Assembly (NCBI GenBank): GCA_017882455.1
Contig: JADGPL010000004.1
Span: forward strand, 122,458-186,457
DNA: 64,000 nt
Reading direction: 5' to 3'
Source: Solirubrobacteraceae bacterium
GTDB taxonomy: Bacteria; Actinomycetota; Thermoleophilia; Solirubrobacterales; Solirubrobacteraceae
Shown: one piece after another, positions 1-7,814 of the stretch
How positions within the stretch are numbered: position 1 is the first letter of the stretch
Layout of the letters: every line of letters begins with the position of its first letter
Position numbers and translations under genes: made by a program
Notes under the pieces: model-generated
Databases searched by the model: none
Seen by the model: only the letters and a program-made list of their open reading frames with translations
Told to the model about the DNA's origin: nothing

Positions 1-264
1 CTGATGGACACGATCGAGGATCCGGGCGCACCCGATCCCGCCAGGGCACTGGACCTCGGCGATCTCAAGGACAGGATCGCCGACTCGATCGCGATGCTCC
101 CCGAGCGCGAGAAGCTCGTGATCGCGCTCTACTACTACGAGAACCTGACCCTGCGGGAGATCGGTGAGGTGCTCGGGGTGACCGAGTCACGGGTCTCACA
201 GATGCACACCAAGGCCGTCCTGCGCCTGCGCTCGCGCATGCAGGAGGAGTCCTTCGACGACTGA
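1..264 (+). CDS. RNA polymerase sigma factor, FliA/WhiG type (3' part)
   Basis: The reading frame is open from the window edge, so the 5' end lies outside and the ATG at 4 need not be the real start. The 87 visible codons are sigma region 4: LPEREKLVIALYYYENLTL followed by the recognition helix-turn-helix GEVLGVTESRVSQMHTKAV. This wording is typical of the sigma-28 family (flagellar FliA, Streptomyces WhiG), which recognises the -35 element. No region 2 or 3 is visible. The last ~35 bp are partly duplicated just after the stop. The family call is confident; a flagellar versus other role cannot be decided here. Confidence 0.85.
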   Translation: MMDTIEDPGAPDPARALDLGDLKDRIADSIAMLPEREKLVIALYYYENLTLREIGEVLGVTESRVSQMHTKAVLRLRSRMQEESFDD

Positions 265-305
265 GCGAAGATTGGGCTCCGCTCGCGCATGCAGGACGAC
301 TGAGC
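229..305. repeat. Imperfect tandem duplication of the sigma gene tail
   Basis: The 17-mer CGCTCGCGCATGCAGGA at 229-245 recurs at 280-296, and GACGACTGAGC at 256-266, which includes the stop codon, recurs at 295-305. The second copy lacks about 10 bp between the two blocks. The first copy is the coding end of the sigma gene; the second lies after the stop and is non-coding. Confidence 0.85.
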
Positions 306-321
306 TGATACCTGGGCTGTA

Positions 322-391
322 GACCACCGTGCATGCACGGTGGTCGGCACCGGCGCATGCGCCGGTGCCCGGTGCGCGCATGCGCGCACCG
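322..391. repeat. Three abutting perfect palindromes centred on GCATGC
   Basis: Three perfect palindromes lie end to end without a spacer base: 322-345 (24 bp, arms GACCACCGT/ACGGTGGTC), 346-369 (24 bp, arms GGCACCGGC/GCCGGTGCC) and 370-391 (22 bp, arms CGGTGCGC/GCGCACCG). Each has GCATGC at its centre and the arm sequences differ. They fill the gap between the sigma gene and the next gene. As RNA they would form three strong hairpins; as DNA, cruciforms or dimer-binding sites. There is no T-run, so a classical terminator is not supported. Confidence 0.9.
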
Positions 392-468
392 AATGGAGGC
401 TGCCGATCTAGGTAGTTCTCCGCTGAGGAATGCGACAGGGCTCGGATACCGAGGCCGCGGGGGCCGCC

Positions 469-474
469 TAGCCT
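469..474 (+). promoter_or_regulatory. -10 box TAGCCT, probably leaderless start
   Basis: TAGCCT ends exactly 6 nt before the ATG at 481 and no Shine-Dalgarno is present, so the transcript probably starts at or next to the ATG. No clear -35 element is visible. Confidence 0.5.
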
Positions 475-480
475 CAGACC

Positions 481-780
481 ATGAGGTACGAAGGCCACTT
501 CGATCACATGGACGGCGGAGGCTGGGTGTTTGCGGCTGTCATGCTCGTGCTTCTAGTCGCCCTGGCTGTGGCGGTGATCATCTGGCTCAACCGCAGCCGC
601 GGCATCGGGGCCACGCCCCAGGCCCCGATCGGTGGCGGGCCGGTCTCGGCGCGTGATCTGCTCGATCGCCGCCTCGTATCCGGTGAGATCGGCGAGGAGG
701 AGTATCGGCGCCTGCGCGCCACTCTCACCGAGACCGCGACGCCGGGTGAGCCCGCCGGTCCGCCGCCAACGCCCCTTTGA
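481..780 (+). CDS. SHOCT-domain single-pass membrane protein
   Basis: This is a 99-residue protein. A short N-terminal stretch is followed by one hydrophobic membrane helix (about residues 15-37), a short Pro/Gly linker and a C-terminal SHOCT domain (about 55-82: ARDLLDRRLVSGEIGEEEY). SHOCT is a small oligomerisation or interaction motif found at protein ends, with a conserved pattern of xLLxxGxIxxxEYxxL. The partner is unknown. The gene stands alone between the palindrome block and the EF-G-like gene, preceded by a leaderless-type -10 box. Domain call is strong; function is unknown. Confidence 0.8.
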   Translation: MRYEGHFDHMDGGGWVFAAVMLVLLVALAVAVIIWLNRSRGIGATPQAPIGGGPVSARDLLDRRLVSGEIGEEEYRRLRATLTETATPGEPAGPPPTPL

Positions 781-859
781 TCGGCGCGGTCCGAACACCC
801 TGGCGCGAGCGTGCGAACGGCGGTATCGTCGTCTGAGAGCTGTCTAGAGAGGAGATCGC

Positions 860-2968
860 ATGCGAGGAATGGGAGACCGCCCACCGGCGGACCGGATTCG
901 CAATGTCGCCCTTGTAGGCCACCGCGGCGCTGGAAAGACCTCGCTGCACGAGGCGCTGCTGTTCGAGGCCGGGGTGACCGGCCGCCTGGGCTCGGTCCCT
1001 GACGCCAGCACGGTCTCGGATTCGGACCCCGACGAGCAGGCACGCCAGATGTCGATCTCGGCGACGCTCAGCTCTTTCGCGTGGCGGGATCGCAAGATCA
1101 ACCTGCTCGACACGCCGGGCGAGCCGAGCTTCGTGGCGGATGCCCTGGGGGTCCTGCGCGTGTGCGAGTCGGCCGTGTTCGTGGTCAACGCGGTGATGGG
1201 GGTGGAGGTCACGACGGCCCGCCTGTGGGCTCGCGCGGCCGAGCTCGACCTTGCGCGAATGCTGTTCGTGAACATGCTCGACCGCGAGCGCGCGGACTTC
1301 TACCGCACGCTGGAGCAGCTCAAGAGCGCGTTCGGACCCCACGTCGTGGCGACCGAGATACCGATGGGCGTCGAGCAGGAGCTGCAGGGCGTGGTGGACC
1401 TGGTGGACATGACGGCCTTCCGTCAAGACTCCGCCGAGCGTGCGGGCTGGAGCGAGATCCCGATCCCGCAGGAGTGGGCGGAGCGGGCGCAGGAGTACCG
1501 CGAGAAGCTGATGGACGAGGTCTGCGAAGTCTCGGATTCGCTGATGGAGCGCTACCTGGACGGCGGGGAGATCTCGCACGAGGAGATCGTGAGCGCGCTG
1601 AAGGAGGGCACCAACCACGGCAGGATCTTCCCGGTGGTGTGCGGTTGTGCCACGCGCAACCTCGGCACCTCGCGCCTGCTCGACGCGATCGTCGAGGACC
1701 TGCCCTCGCCGGTCAAGCACGGCTCGCTGAGGGTGGGCGAGGTGGAGCTCGGGCCCAGTGAGGAGCGCGAGCTGTTCGCCTATGTGTTCAAGACCCGCGC
1801 CGACCCGTTCGCGGGGCGGATCAACCTGCTGCGCGTCTACCAGGGCGTCCTGCATGCAGACAGTCAGGTGCTCAACAACCACTCCCACGCGAAGGAGCGG
1901 ATCGGCCAGCTGCTGCTGTTCAAGGGCAAGGATGTCGAGCACGTGCAGGAGCTCGGGCCAGGGGACATCGGCGCGGTGGCCAAGCTCAAGGAGACGCGAG
2001 CCGGAGACTGGCTGGCCGCGCGCGACGAGCCGATCGAGATGCCGCGGGTGAAGCTTCCGGCGCCGGTGATGGCCTTCGCGGTGGCGCCGAAGAGCAGGGG
2101 CGATGAGGAGAAGGTGCTCGCCTCCCTCCACCGCCTGCAGGAGGAGGACCCCACGATCGACCTGCACCGCGACCAGCAGACGGGCGAGCAGATCGTGGCC
2201 GGGCTCTCCCAGGTCCACGTCGAGGTGATCGTGGACCGCCTGCGCGAGCGCTTCGGGGTGGAGGTGACGCTGAAGCCACCCCGCGTGCCCTACCAGGAGA
2301 CGATCCGCCGTCCGGCCGGAGCTCACGGAAGGCACAAGAAGCAGTCCGGCGGACGCGGCCAGTTCGGCGACTGCCGCATCGAGATAGAGCCGCTCGGGCA
2401 GGACGTGCTCAACGACCCGGAGCGGGCGAGCTTCGAGTTCGTCGATCAGATCAAGGGCGGTGTGATTCCAGGCTCGTTCATCCCGGCTGTCGAGAAAGGG
2501 GTGCGCGAGGCGATGCGGGAGGGGGTGCTCGCGGGCTACCCCGTGCAGGGGGTGCGTGTGCGCCTGATCGACGGCGCCCACCACTCGGTGGACTCCTCCG
2601 AGATCGCCTTCAAGCTGGCCGGCGCCCAGGCGATGCGCCAGGCGCTGCAGGAGGCCGACCCGGTGCTGCTGGAGCCGATCATGCTGGTCAGGCTGTCGGT
2701 GCCCGAGAGCCACGTGGGGGACGTGATCGGGGACCTGAGCAGCCGTCGCGGCCATCCCCTGGGGATGGAGGCGGTGGGCGAGATTACCGAGATCAGGGCC
2801 GAGGCGCCGATGGCCGAGATGCTCAGCTACGCGCCCGATCTGCGCTCGATCACGGCCGGCCAGGGCGACTACACGCTCGAGTTCCTGCGCTATGAGCAGG
2901 TGCCTGCGCACCTGTCCGAGAAGCTGCTCGAGCAGGGCGGCGATACACGCGCCGCGGCCCACGCGTGA
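860..2968 (+). CDS. EF-G-like translational GTPase
   Basis: This 702-residue protein has the full elongation factor G layout: a GTPase domain with G1 GHRGAGKTS (about residues 20-28) and switch II DTPGE, then domains II to V, including the domain IV region around QSGGRGQFGDCRIEIEPL. Two positions differ from canonical EF-G: DTPGH is DTPGE, so the catalytic switch-II histidine is missing, and the NKxD specificity motif reads NMLDRE. Such EF-G-like paralogues occur in actinobacteria beside a normal fusA, usually with unknown roles. A Shine-Dalgarno (GAGAGGAGA, about 847-855) supports the ATG at 860. It may be a slow or regulatory GTPase rather than the housekeeping translocase. Confidence 0.85.
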   Translation: MRGMGDRPPADRIRNVALVGHRGAGKTSLHEALLFEAGVTGRLGSVPDASTVSDSDPDEQARQMSISATLSSFAWRDRKINLLDTPGEPSFVADALGVLRVCESAVFVVNAVMGVEVTTARLWARAAELDLARMLFVNMLDRERADFYRTLEQLKSAFGPHVVATEIPMGVEQELQGVVDLVDMTAFRQDSAERAGWSEIPIPQEWAERAQEYREKLMDEVCEVSDSLMERYLDGGEISHEEIVSALKEGTNHGRIFPVVCGCATRNLGTSRLLDAIVEDLPSPVKHGSLRVGEVELGPSEERELFAYVFKTRADPFAGRINLLRVYQGVLHADSQVLNNHSHAKERIGQLLLFKGKDVEHVQELGPGDIGAVAKLKETRAGDWLAARDEPIEMPRVKLPAPVMAFAVAPKSRGDEEKVLASLHRLQEEDPTIDLHRDQQTGEQIVAGLSQVHVEVIVDRLRERFGVEVTLKPPRVPYQETIRRPAGAHGRHKKQSGGRGQFGDCRIEIEPLGQDVLNDPERASFEFVDQIKGGVIPGSFIPAVEKGVREAMREGVLAGYPVQGVRVRLIDGAHHSVDSSEIAFKLAGAQAMRQALQEADPVLLEPIMLVRLSVPESHVGDVIGDLSSRRGHPLGMEAVGEITEIRAEAPMAEMLSYAPDLRSITAGQGDYTLEFLRYEQVPAHLSEKLLEQGGDTRAAAHA

Positions 2969-3001
2969 GTAGGGCGGGCAGCGCGCGGGCGCGCGGGCGG
3001 C

Positions 3002-3007
3002 TACTCT
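3002..3007 (+). promoter_or_regulatory. -10 box TACTCT, probably leaderless start
   Basis: TACTCT lies 8 nt before the ATG at 3016 and there is no Shine-Dalgarno between them. Confidence 0.45.
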
Positions 3008-3015
3008 GATGGGCC

Positions 3016-3813
3016 ATGGCCACGCGTACGATCGTCACCTCGCAGCCGGATGTGGCGTGCGATGTCTGCGAGCGGCGCCTGTTGCGCGGGGAGCAGCCGG
3101 ACATCTTCCTGGCGGCAGGCAGGCGCAGGACGGTGTGCGAGCTGTGCGCTCCCCGAGCGGCGCACGAGGGCTGGATGCGCGAGCGCGACAGCTCCTCGGT
3201 GACGCTGCCGCCGCTGCGGGCCCGGCGTGGGCGAAGCTTCTTCGAGCGCCTGCCTGTGCCCTTCAGGGTGCGCCAGGTGGACAGGCCTCCTGGCGAGAGC
3301 ATCGACCCACCCGCTCCCGGCAGCTCCGAGGTGCAGGCGCCGGCGAGCTATGACTTCCTCGACGGATACGCGCGGCCAAGCGCCGAGGCGGAGTCCGTGA
3401 CGCCGCGTGCAGGCACGGCTCCCGTCGCCGCGTTCGCGGCCGGCGATGCGCCTGCGGCTCCCGATGGCCTCGCGCCTGGGAGCCCCGCCCCGGTGGACCC
3501 GGGCACCTCCTATCTGGCGGGTGCGCTCGAGGTGTTCAACGCGAGCGAGTTTCCGCGCAGGGTGGCGGGGGTCGCGCGCTCGCTCGGCGCACCCGAGGTC
3601 AACGTGCGCTCGGCCGAACATCTCGAGAGCGTTGTCGTGATCGTGGTCGCGTGGGAGCTGAGCTGGTATCGCTACGAGGTCGATCTCAGCGAGGATCTGC
3701 CCGCCGCCCGGGCCACCGCGCAGGGCACCGAGCTGAGCGAGCTGGAGCGCGAGGAGCGCGTCGGAAACGCGGTGGCCGGCGATTCCGGCACGCTGTCGCT
3801 GACGCGCGTTTAA
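3016..3813 (+). CDS. Unknown protein with N-terminal zinc-ribbon-like Cys pairs
   Basis: This is a 265-residue soluble protein of no recognised family. Two CxxC pairs (C15/C18 and C41/C44) spaced 22 residues apart look like a treble-clef or zinc-ribbon site. A basic stretch (about 70-95), a Pro/Ala-rich linker (about 95-170) and a C-terminal alpha/beta-looking part (about 175-265) with VNVRSAEHLESVVVIVVAWE follow. No membrane segment or signal peptide is visible. The gene is monocistronic, preceded by a leaderless-type -10 box. It could be a nucleic-acid-binding or adaptor protein, but no function can be assigned. Confidence 0.65.
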   Translation: MATRTIVTSQPDVACDVCERRLLRGEQPDIFLAAGRRRTVCELCAPRAAHEGWMRERDSSSVTLPPLRARRGRSFFERLPVPFRVRQVDRPPGESIDPPAPGSSEVQAPASYDFLDGYARPSAEAESVTPRAGTAPVAAFAAGDAPAAPDGLAPGSPAPVDPGTSYLAGALEVFNASEFPRRVAGVARSLGAPEVNVRSAEHLESVVVIVVAWELSWYRYEVDLSEDLPAARATAQGTELSELEREERVGNAVAGDSGTLSLTRV

Positions 3814-3860
3814 TCCTGGTTGCGCCTCTTGCTTATTGGCCCACGGAGAGTAACATCGGC

Positions 3861-4106
3861 GTGGAGATGATCTACTGCGTCGTACCCAAGCCGCTTGCTG
3901 ACGAGCTCTATCCAAAGCTGGTGGAGCACTACCGCGGCGATCAGAACGTCGAGGTGATCATCGATCGCCGTGAGTTCGATCGGCGTGCTCGCTACGGCCG
4001 TTCGAGCGCCGCGGGCGCCGAGGAGAGCGGCCAGCGTCGGATCGTGCGCGACCGTCGCCGAGCGCGCGTGGCAGGCGACCTGCTGCCGCTCGCACGCGCA
4101 ACCTAG
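3861..4106 (+). CDS. Small unknown basic protein
   Basis: An 81-residue frame begins VEMIYCVVPKPLADELYPKL and ends in an Arg-rich tail (RRIVRDRRRARVAGDLLPLA). The GTG at 3861 is chosen because GGAGAG (3845-3850) lies about 10 nt upstream; the ATG at 3867 is an alternative. The first 40 residues look like a small alpha/beta fold (YYCVVPK, then helix, then NVEVIIDRREFDRR). Codon third positions are GC-rich, as expected for a real gene here. No family is recognised. Confidence 0.55.
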   Translation: MEMIYCVVPKPLADELYPKLVEHYRGDQNVEVIIDRREFDRRARYGRSSAAGAEESGQRRIVRDRRRARVAGDLLPLARAT

Positions 4107-4158
4107 CGTTCTGGGTCCGGAATTCGACGGCGCCCAGGTCGGCGTCCCAGGCTGCCTG

Positions 4159-4164
4159 CATAAT
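4159..4164 (+). promoter_or_regulatory. -10 box CATAAT, probably leaderless start
   Basis: CATAAT lies 8 nt before the ATG at 4173, without a Shine-Dalgarno. Confidence 0.5.
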
Positions 4165-4172
4165 CCTTCGCC

Positions 4173-4589
4173 ATGAAGGTGATCGTCCACGTCGACGGGG
4201 GCGCCCGCGGGAACCCGGGGCCTGCGGCTGCTGCGTGCGTGATCAGCTCGCCCGACGGCGAGCTGCTGGGCGAGCACGCGGAGCTGCTGGGCCGGGCGAG
4301 CAACAACGTGGCCGAGTACCGTGCCCTGCTGCTGGGTCTCGCGCGAGCTCGTGATCTGGGCGCGAGCGAGGTGGAGGTGGTCGGGGACTCCGAGCTGATC
4401 GCCAAGCAGGTGCAGGGGATCTACAAGGTCAAGCATGCTGCGATGCGCCCGCTGTATCTCGAGGCGATGGAGGCGCTCAGGGGCTTTGAGCGCTGGTCGA
4501 TCCGCACGGTGCCGCGCGCGCAGAACGCCGACGCGGACGGGCTCGTCAACGCTGCTCTCGATCAGGCTGCGGCGGCGGGCACGCTCTGA
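4173..4589 (+). CDS. Ribonuclease HI family protein
   Basis: This 138-residue enzyme should cleave the RNA strand of RNA/DNA hybrids. The acidic metal-binding residues of the RNase H fold are all present: D8 in HVDGGARGNPGPAA, E48 in SNNVAEYRAL, D72 in VGDSELI, and D120 or D122 in AQNADADGLVN. It lacks the basic protrusion of Escherichia coli RNase HI and is closer to the short domain found in actinobacterial RNase H/phosphatase fusions such as Rv2228c. Here it stands alone, convergent with the LCP gene. Confidence 0.88.
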   Translation: MKVIVHVDGGARGNPGPAAAACVISSPDGELLGEHAELLGRASNNVAEYRALLLGLARARDLGASEVEVVGDSELIAKQVQGIYKVKHAAMRPLYLEAMEALRGFERWSIRTVPRAQNADADGLVNAALDQAAAAGTL

Positions 4590-4641
4590 GCCCCCGGCGG
4601 TCCGGCGCCGGCGGCCGGCCCGCGCGGGTTTACGCTCGCTC

Positions 4642-6231
4642 TCAGTGCAGCGGCTGGGCCGAGCGCGCGATCGCCAGCATCTGCTCGTTGGTGAGGTCCT
4701 CGAGCAGCGTGTTGACGACCCAGTAGAGAACGTTGCCCTGGCGCCAGGCGACGAGGTGGATGTGGCTGCCGTCGGCGAAGATGCGATAGTCGGTGTGGCC
4801 GATCCTGCGGGTTTCGCTGGGGTGGGCGACGATCGGCGGGTTCAGCCAGTCGGTGCCCTCGAAGTCGTAGTAGCCGCCCAGGGTGTTCTGCTGGAACGAC
4901 ACGATGTAGGCGTGGCGCAGGTGGTTGTCGTTGTCGAGCAGGGTGTAGGCGCGGGCCGGCTGCTGCACCGCTGGGCCGGTCTCCAAACCCGGGTAGAGGA
5001 CCCGGAAGGGCATGTTGACCGATTCCTTGACGAGTTCGTTGTCGCCCGCGGTCGGCGTTGGGTAGAGGCCGATCGAGGCGGAGCTCGGCGCCGAGCTCTG
5101 CTTGTGGTGCCCGTGGGTCGCATGGCCGTGGGAGGAGGAGGCGCTCGCGGGGGTCTGGGGCACGCTGACTTTCTGCTGGCCGTGCAGGAAGTCGTTGAGG
5201 GTCGCCTGCTCCAGTTCGGGGGTGCTCGTGACGTAGGAGCCGCCCTTGATGGCCGCGTTGGCGTTGGCCGCCCGGAACTTGACCTGGCGCAAGGGCTTTG
5301 ACTGGGAGAAGCCGATGAGCTTGGCGAGTTCGATCAGCTGGTCGGCCGAGGAGCTGAACCCGGATGTGATGATCGCGTGGCCGACGGCTTTGGCCACCTT
5401 GTCGAGCTGCCCGGCCACGTTGCTGGGCGATATCTGCTCCCGCAGGTCTCGCAGGAAGTCCTGCTGGCGCGCCACCCGCACGAAGTCCGAGTCGCCGTGG
5501 CGGTAGCGCACGTAGGAGAGCGCGTTGTTGTAGCAGAGCTTCTGATAACCCGGCTGGAGGTTGATTTCGGAGTAGTTTTCTTCCGGGGCGCCGGTGTTCA
5601 CGTGGTAGTAGCGGTGGTCGACGTTCACGTAGACGCAGCCGAGGGTGTCGACGACCTGGATGAAGCCCTTGAAGTTGACGTCCACGATGCCGTTGAGCTT
5701 CAGGCCGGGGAACACTTCGTGCTCGATCGTTTCGGCGGCCAGGACCATCGAGCCGCGCACCCCGCCGAGCATCGCGCCGTAGGTGTAGGCGGCGTTGACC
5801 TTTTCCTGGGGGTAGTACTGCCCGGTGGAGGCTTTGATGTTCACGAGCAGGTCGCGGGGGATCGAGAGCACGGAGGTCTGGCCCTGTTCGGGGTCGAAGC
5901 GCACGAGCAGGATCGTGTCGCTGTGCGGAGGGTCGGTGCGGTCCAGGGCGTCCTTGGAGGCGGCCCGCCGATCGGACCCGAGGATCAGGTAGGTCGCAGG
6001 AGCGCCTTCGTATTCGGGCGGGCGGACGAGGCCCCTGGGTGCCGCCACCTGGTTGAGGCGGTTGAAGATGTCATGGGCGACTCCGGTGGCGGTGTTGAGC
6101 GCCACCGCGGCCGTCGCGGCGCCGCTGATCACCACGATCAGCGCGCCTCCGATCAGAAAGCGCTTCCACATGCCCCACCACAGCGAGGGCGGACGCTCGT
6201 CATCCAGAGGTATCGGTGCGGAGCTGCTCAT
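4642..6231 (-). CDS. LytR-CpsA-Psr (LCP) family cell-wall ligase
   Basis: This 529-residue protein has an N-terminal membrane helix (about residues 24-48) and an extracellular LCP domain (about 80-260) with the hallmark YLILGSDRRA, SDTILLVRFDPEQGQTSVLS and IPRDLLVNI stretches that form the polyprenyl-phosphate pocket. LCP enzymes transfer undecaprenyl-linked glycopolymers to peptidoglycan. A Ser/His-rich linker (about 360-390) precedes a C-terminal domain (about 395-529) whose role is unknown. The gene lies divergent from the RodA-like gene, which fits a cell-envelope role. A TAGGCT -10-like box (complement of 6279-6284) lies about 50 bp upstream. Confidence 0.88.
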   Translation of the reverse strand: MSSSAPIPLDDERPPSLWWGMWKRFLIGGALIVVISGAATAAVALNTATGVAHDIFNRLNQVAAPRGLVRPPEYEGAPATYLILGSDRRAASKDALDRTDPPHSDTILLVRFDPEQGQTSVLSIPRDLLVNIKASTGQYYPQEKVNAAYTYGAMLGGVRGSMVLAAETIEHEVFPGLKLNGIVDVNFKGFIQVVDTLGCVYVNVDHRYYHVNTGAPEENYSEINLQPGYQKLCYNNALSYVRYRHGDSDFVRVARQQDFLRDLREQISPSNVAGQLDKVAKAVGHAIITSGFSSSADQLIELAKLIGFSQSKPLRQVKFRAANANAAIKGGSYVTSTPELEQATLNDFLHGQQKVSVPQTPASASSSHGHATHGHHKQSSAPSSASIGLYPTPTAGDNELVKESVNMPFRVLYPGLETGPAVQQPARAYTLLDNDNHLRHAYIVSFQQNTLGGYYDFEGTDWLNPPIVAHPSETRRIGHTDYRIFADGSHIHLVAWRQGNVLYWVVNTLLEDLTNEQMLAIARSAQPLH

Positions 6232-6316
6232 GTCAAGGGAGGCAAGCTGACGCCACCCCCCGACGGCGCGCTTGAATACAGCCTAGCGAGCCGACCGGAG
6301 CGCAAGCGCCGGGAGG

Positions 6317-7717
6317 ATGGGTAGGCTCGATCGCATGCTCAGCCCGCGCAACCGGGAGCTGCTGGGGCTAATTCCCTCGGCGCTGCTCGTGACAGGCGGC
6401 TTCACGGCGATCTTCATCCAGGCCGAGAACAACTCGCCCGGGGCCTCGACCAACCTGACGCTCAACCACGCTTCGAGCGTCTCGCTTGCCTACGGCGCGC
6501 TGTTCCTCGGGCTGTGCCTGGCGGCCCACCTCGTGATCCGCTTCGCGCTCCCCTATGCTGACCCCTACCTGTTCCCGCTCGTGGCCGTCCTGGCGAGCGT
6601 CGGGATCGTGATGGTCTACCGCATCGAACCGGTGCTCGCTCGCCAGCAGGCGCAGTGGATGATCGTGGGGCTCCTCCTCTTCGCGGGCACGATCGTCACG
6701 CTGCGAAAGCACGGCGTGGGGGTGCTCGAGCGCTATCGCTACACGATCGCCGCGGTGGGCATCGGGATGACCGTTCTGCCGCGGCTGCCCGGGATCGGCG
6801 AGCAGGTCAACGGCGCCTACCTGGACATCCACCTGGGAAGCATCTCCTTTCAGCCGGCCGAGCTCTCGAAGGTGGCGATCGTGATCTTCCTGGCCAGCTA
6901 TCTGCGCGACAATCGCCAGATCCTCGTCACGGCCGGCCGGCGCGTGCTCGGTCTGACGATCCCGCCGATGAAGCAGTTCGGGCCGATGCTGATCGTGTGG
7001 GGTGCGGCGATGGCCACGCTGCTGCTCACGCGCGAGCTCGGCACCTCGCTGATGTTCTACGGCGCCTTCCTGGCCCTGCTGTACGTGGCGACGGGACGCT
7101 TCTCCTTTCCCCTGATCGGCCTGGTCCTGTTCGCGCTCGGTGCCTGGTTCGTGGCGGGGCACGTGGGGCACGTGCACGCCCGCGTGCTCGCCTGGGAAGA
7201 CCCCCTCAACCACAGGCTCTTCGAATCCGGCACCAGCTACCAGCTCGGTCAATCGCTGTTCGCACAGGCCGACGGAGGGGTGCTCGGCACGGGCTTCGAC
7301 CAGTCGCTGCTCCGCTATCCGGTTGAACTGGCCAACCACCAGATAGTGCACCGCTCGATCCTGCCGGTGCCCGAAAGCGACATGATCTACGCCGTGATCG
7401 TCAACGAGATGGGCCTCGCGGGCGCGTCCGGCCTGTTGCTCGTGTACCTGCTGCTGGTGGCGCGCGGGCTGAAGACGGCGATCCTGGCGCGGGACTCCTT
7501 CTCCAAGCTGCTCGCCAGCGGCCTGTCCTTCGTGATCGCGATGCAGGTGTTCGTGATCGTGGGTGGCGTGACCGATGTGATCCCGCTGACGGGGGTCACG
7601 CTGCCGTTCGTGGCCTATGGCGGCTCCTCGGTGGTGATGAACTTCGTGCTCGTGGCCCTGCTGCTGGTCGTCTCCGACCGTGCCCGCAGGCCCTATGCGC
7701 GTCTGACCGGCTCCTGA
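6317..7717 (+). CDS. rodA: SEDS peptidoglycan glycosyltransferase, RodA/FtsW type
   Basis: This 466-residue protein has about 12 membrane helices and SEDS-family motifs: a long loop with GSISFQPAELSKVAIVIFLA, the extracellular loop around LFAQADGGVLGTGF, and VPESDMIYAVIVNEMGLAG. SEDS proteins polymerise lipid II together with a class B PBP. The N-terminal part (PYADPYLFPLVAVLASVGI) resembles mycobacterial RodA (Rv0017c). The ATG at 6335 is a strong alternative start: TAGGCT (6322-6327) sits 7 nt before it as a leaderless -10 box, whereas the GGGAGG before 6317 directly abuts that ATG. No PBP gene is nearby. Confidence 0.88.
   Translation: MGRLDRMLSPRNRELLGLIPSALLVTGGFTAIFIQAENNSPGASTNLTLNHASSVSLAYGALFLGLCLAAHLVIRFALPYADPYLFPLVAVLASVGIVMVYRIEPVLARQQAQWMIVGLLLFAGTIVTLRKHGVGVLERYRYTIAAVGIGMTVLPRLPGIGEQVNGAYLDIHLGSISFQPAELSKVAIVIFLASYLRDNRQILVTAGRRVLGLTIPPMKQFGPMLIVWGAAMATLLLTRELGTSLMFYGAFLALLYVATGRFSFPLIGLVLFALGAWFVAGHVGHVHARVLAWEDPLNHRLFESGTSYQLGQSLFAQADGGVLGTGFDQSLLRYPVELANHQIVHRSILPVPESDMIYAVIVNEMGLAGASGLLLVYLLLVARGLKTAILARDSFSKLLASGLSFVIAMQVFVIVGGVTDVIPLTGVTLPFVAYGGSSVVMNFVLVALLLVVSDRARRPYARLTGS
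6322..6327 (+). promoter_or_regulatory. -10 box TAGGCT before the alternative start of rodA
   Basis: TAGGCT lies 7 nt before the ATG at 6335. The same hexamer with 6-nt spacing precedes the genes starting at 9826 and 48625. It favours the shorter rodA product. Confidence 0.45.
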
Positions 7718-7739
7718 GGGCGGGCCGGCTCCTGAGGGC
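7707..7739. repeat. Tandem duplication of the rodA stop region
   Basis: CCGGCTCCTGAGGGC occurs at 7707-7721 and again at 7725-7739, an 18-bp period. The first copy includes the rodA stop codon TGA. Confidence 0.85.
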
Positions 7740-7761
7740 ACGGGCCCGGCTTTCAGAGGAC

Positions 7762-7783
7762 GGACTCGCGCGCACGCGAGTCC
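7762..7783 (+). terminator. Hairpin between rodA and the EAL gene
   Basis: A perfect 9-bp stem GGACTCGCG/CGCGAGTCC with loop CGCA follows the rodA stop by about 45 nt. No T-run follows, so the terminator role is inferred from position and strength only. Confidence 0.45.
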
Positions 7784-7814
7784 ACATGCCACGCAGAAGC
7801 ACGCTCATGCGCAG

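Noticed and set aside
725..2962. A 745-codon minus-strand frame opposite the EF-G-like gene
   Set aside because: It has the His/Arg/Leu-rich composition of antisense frames in GC-rich DNA and no family motif, while the plus strand holds a full EF-G-like protein.
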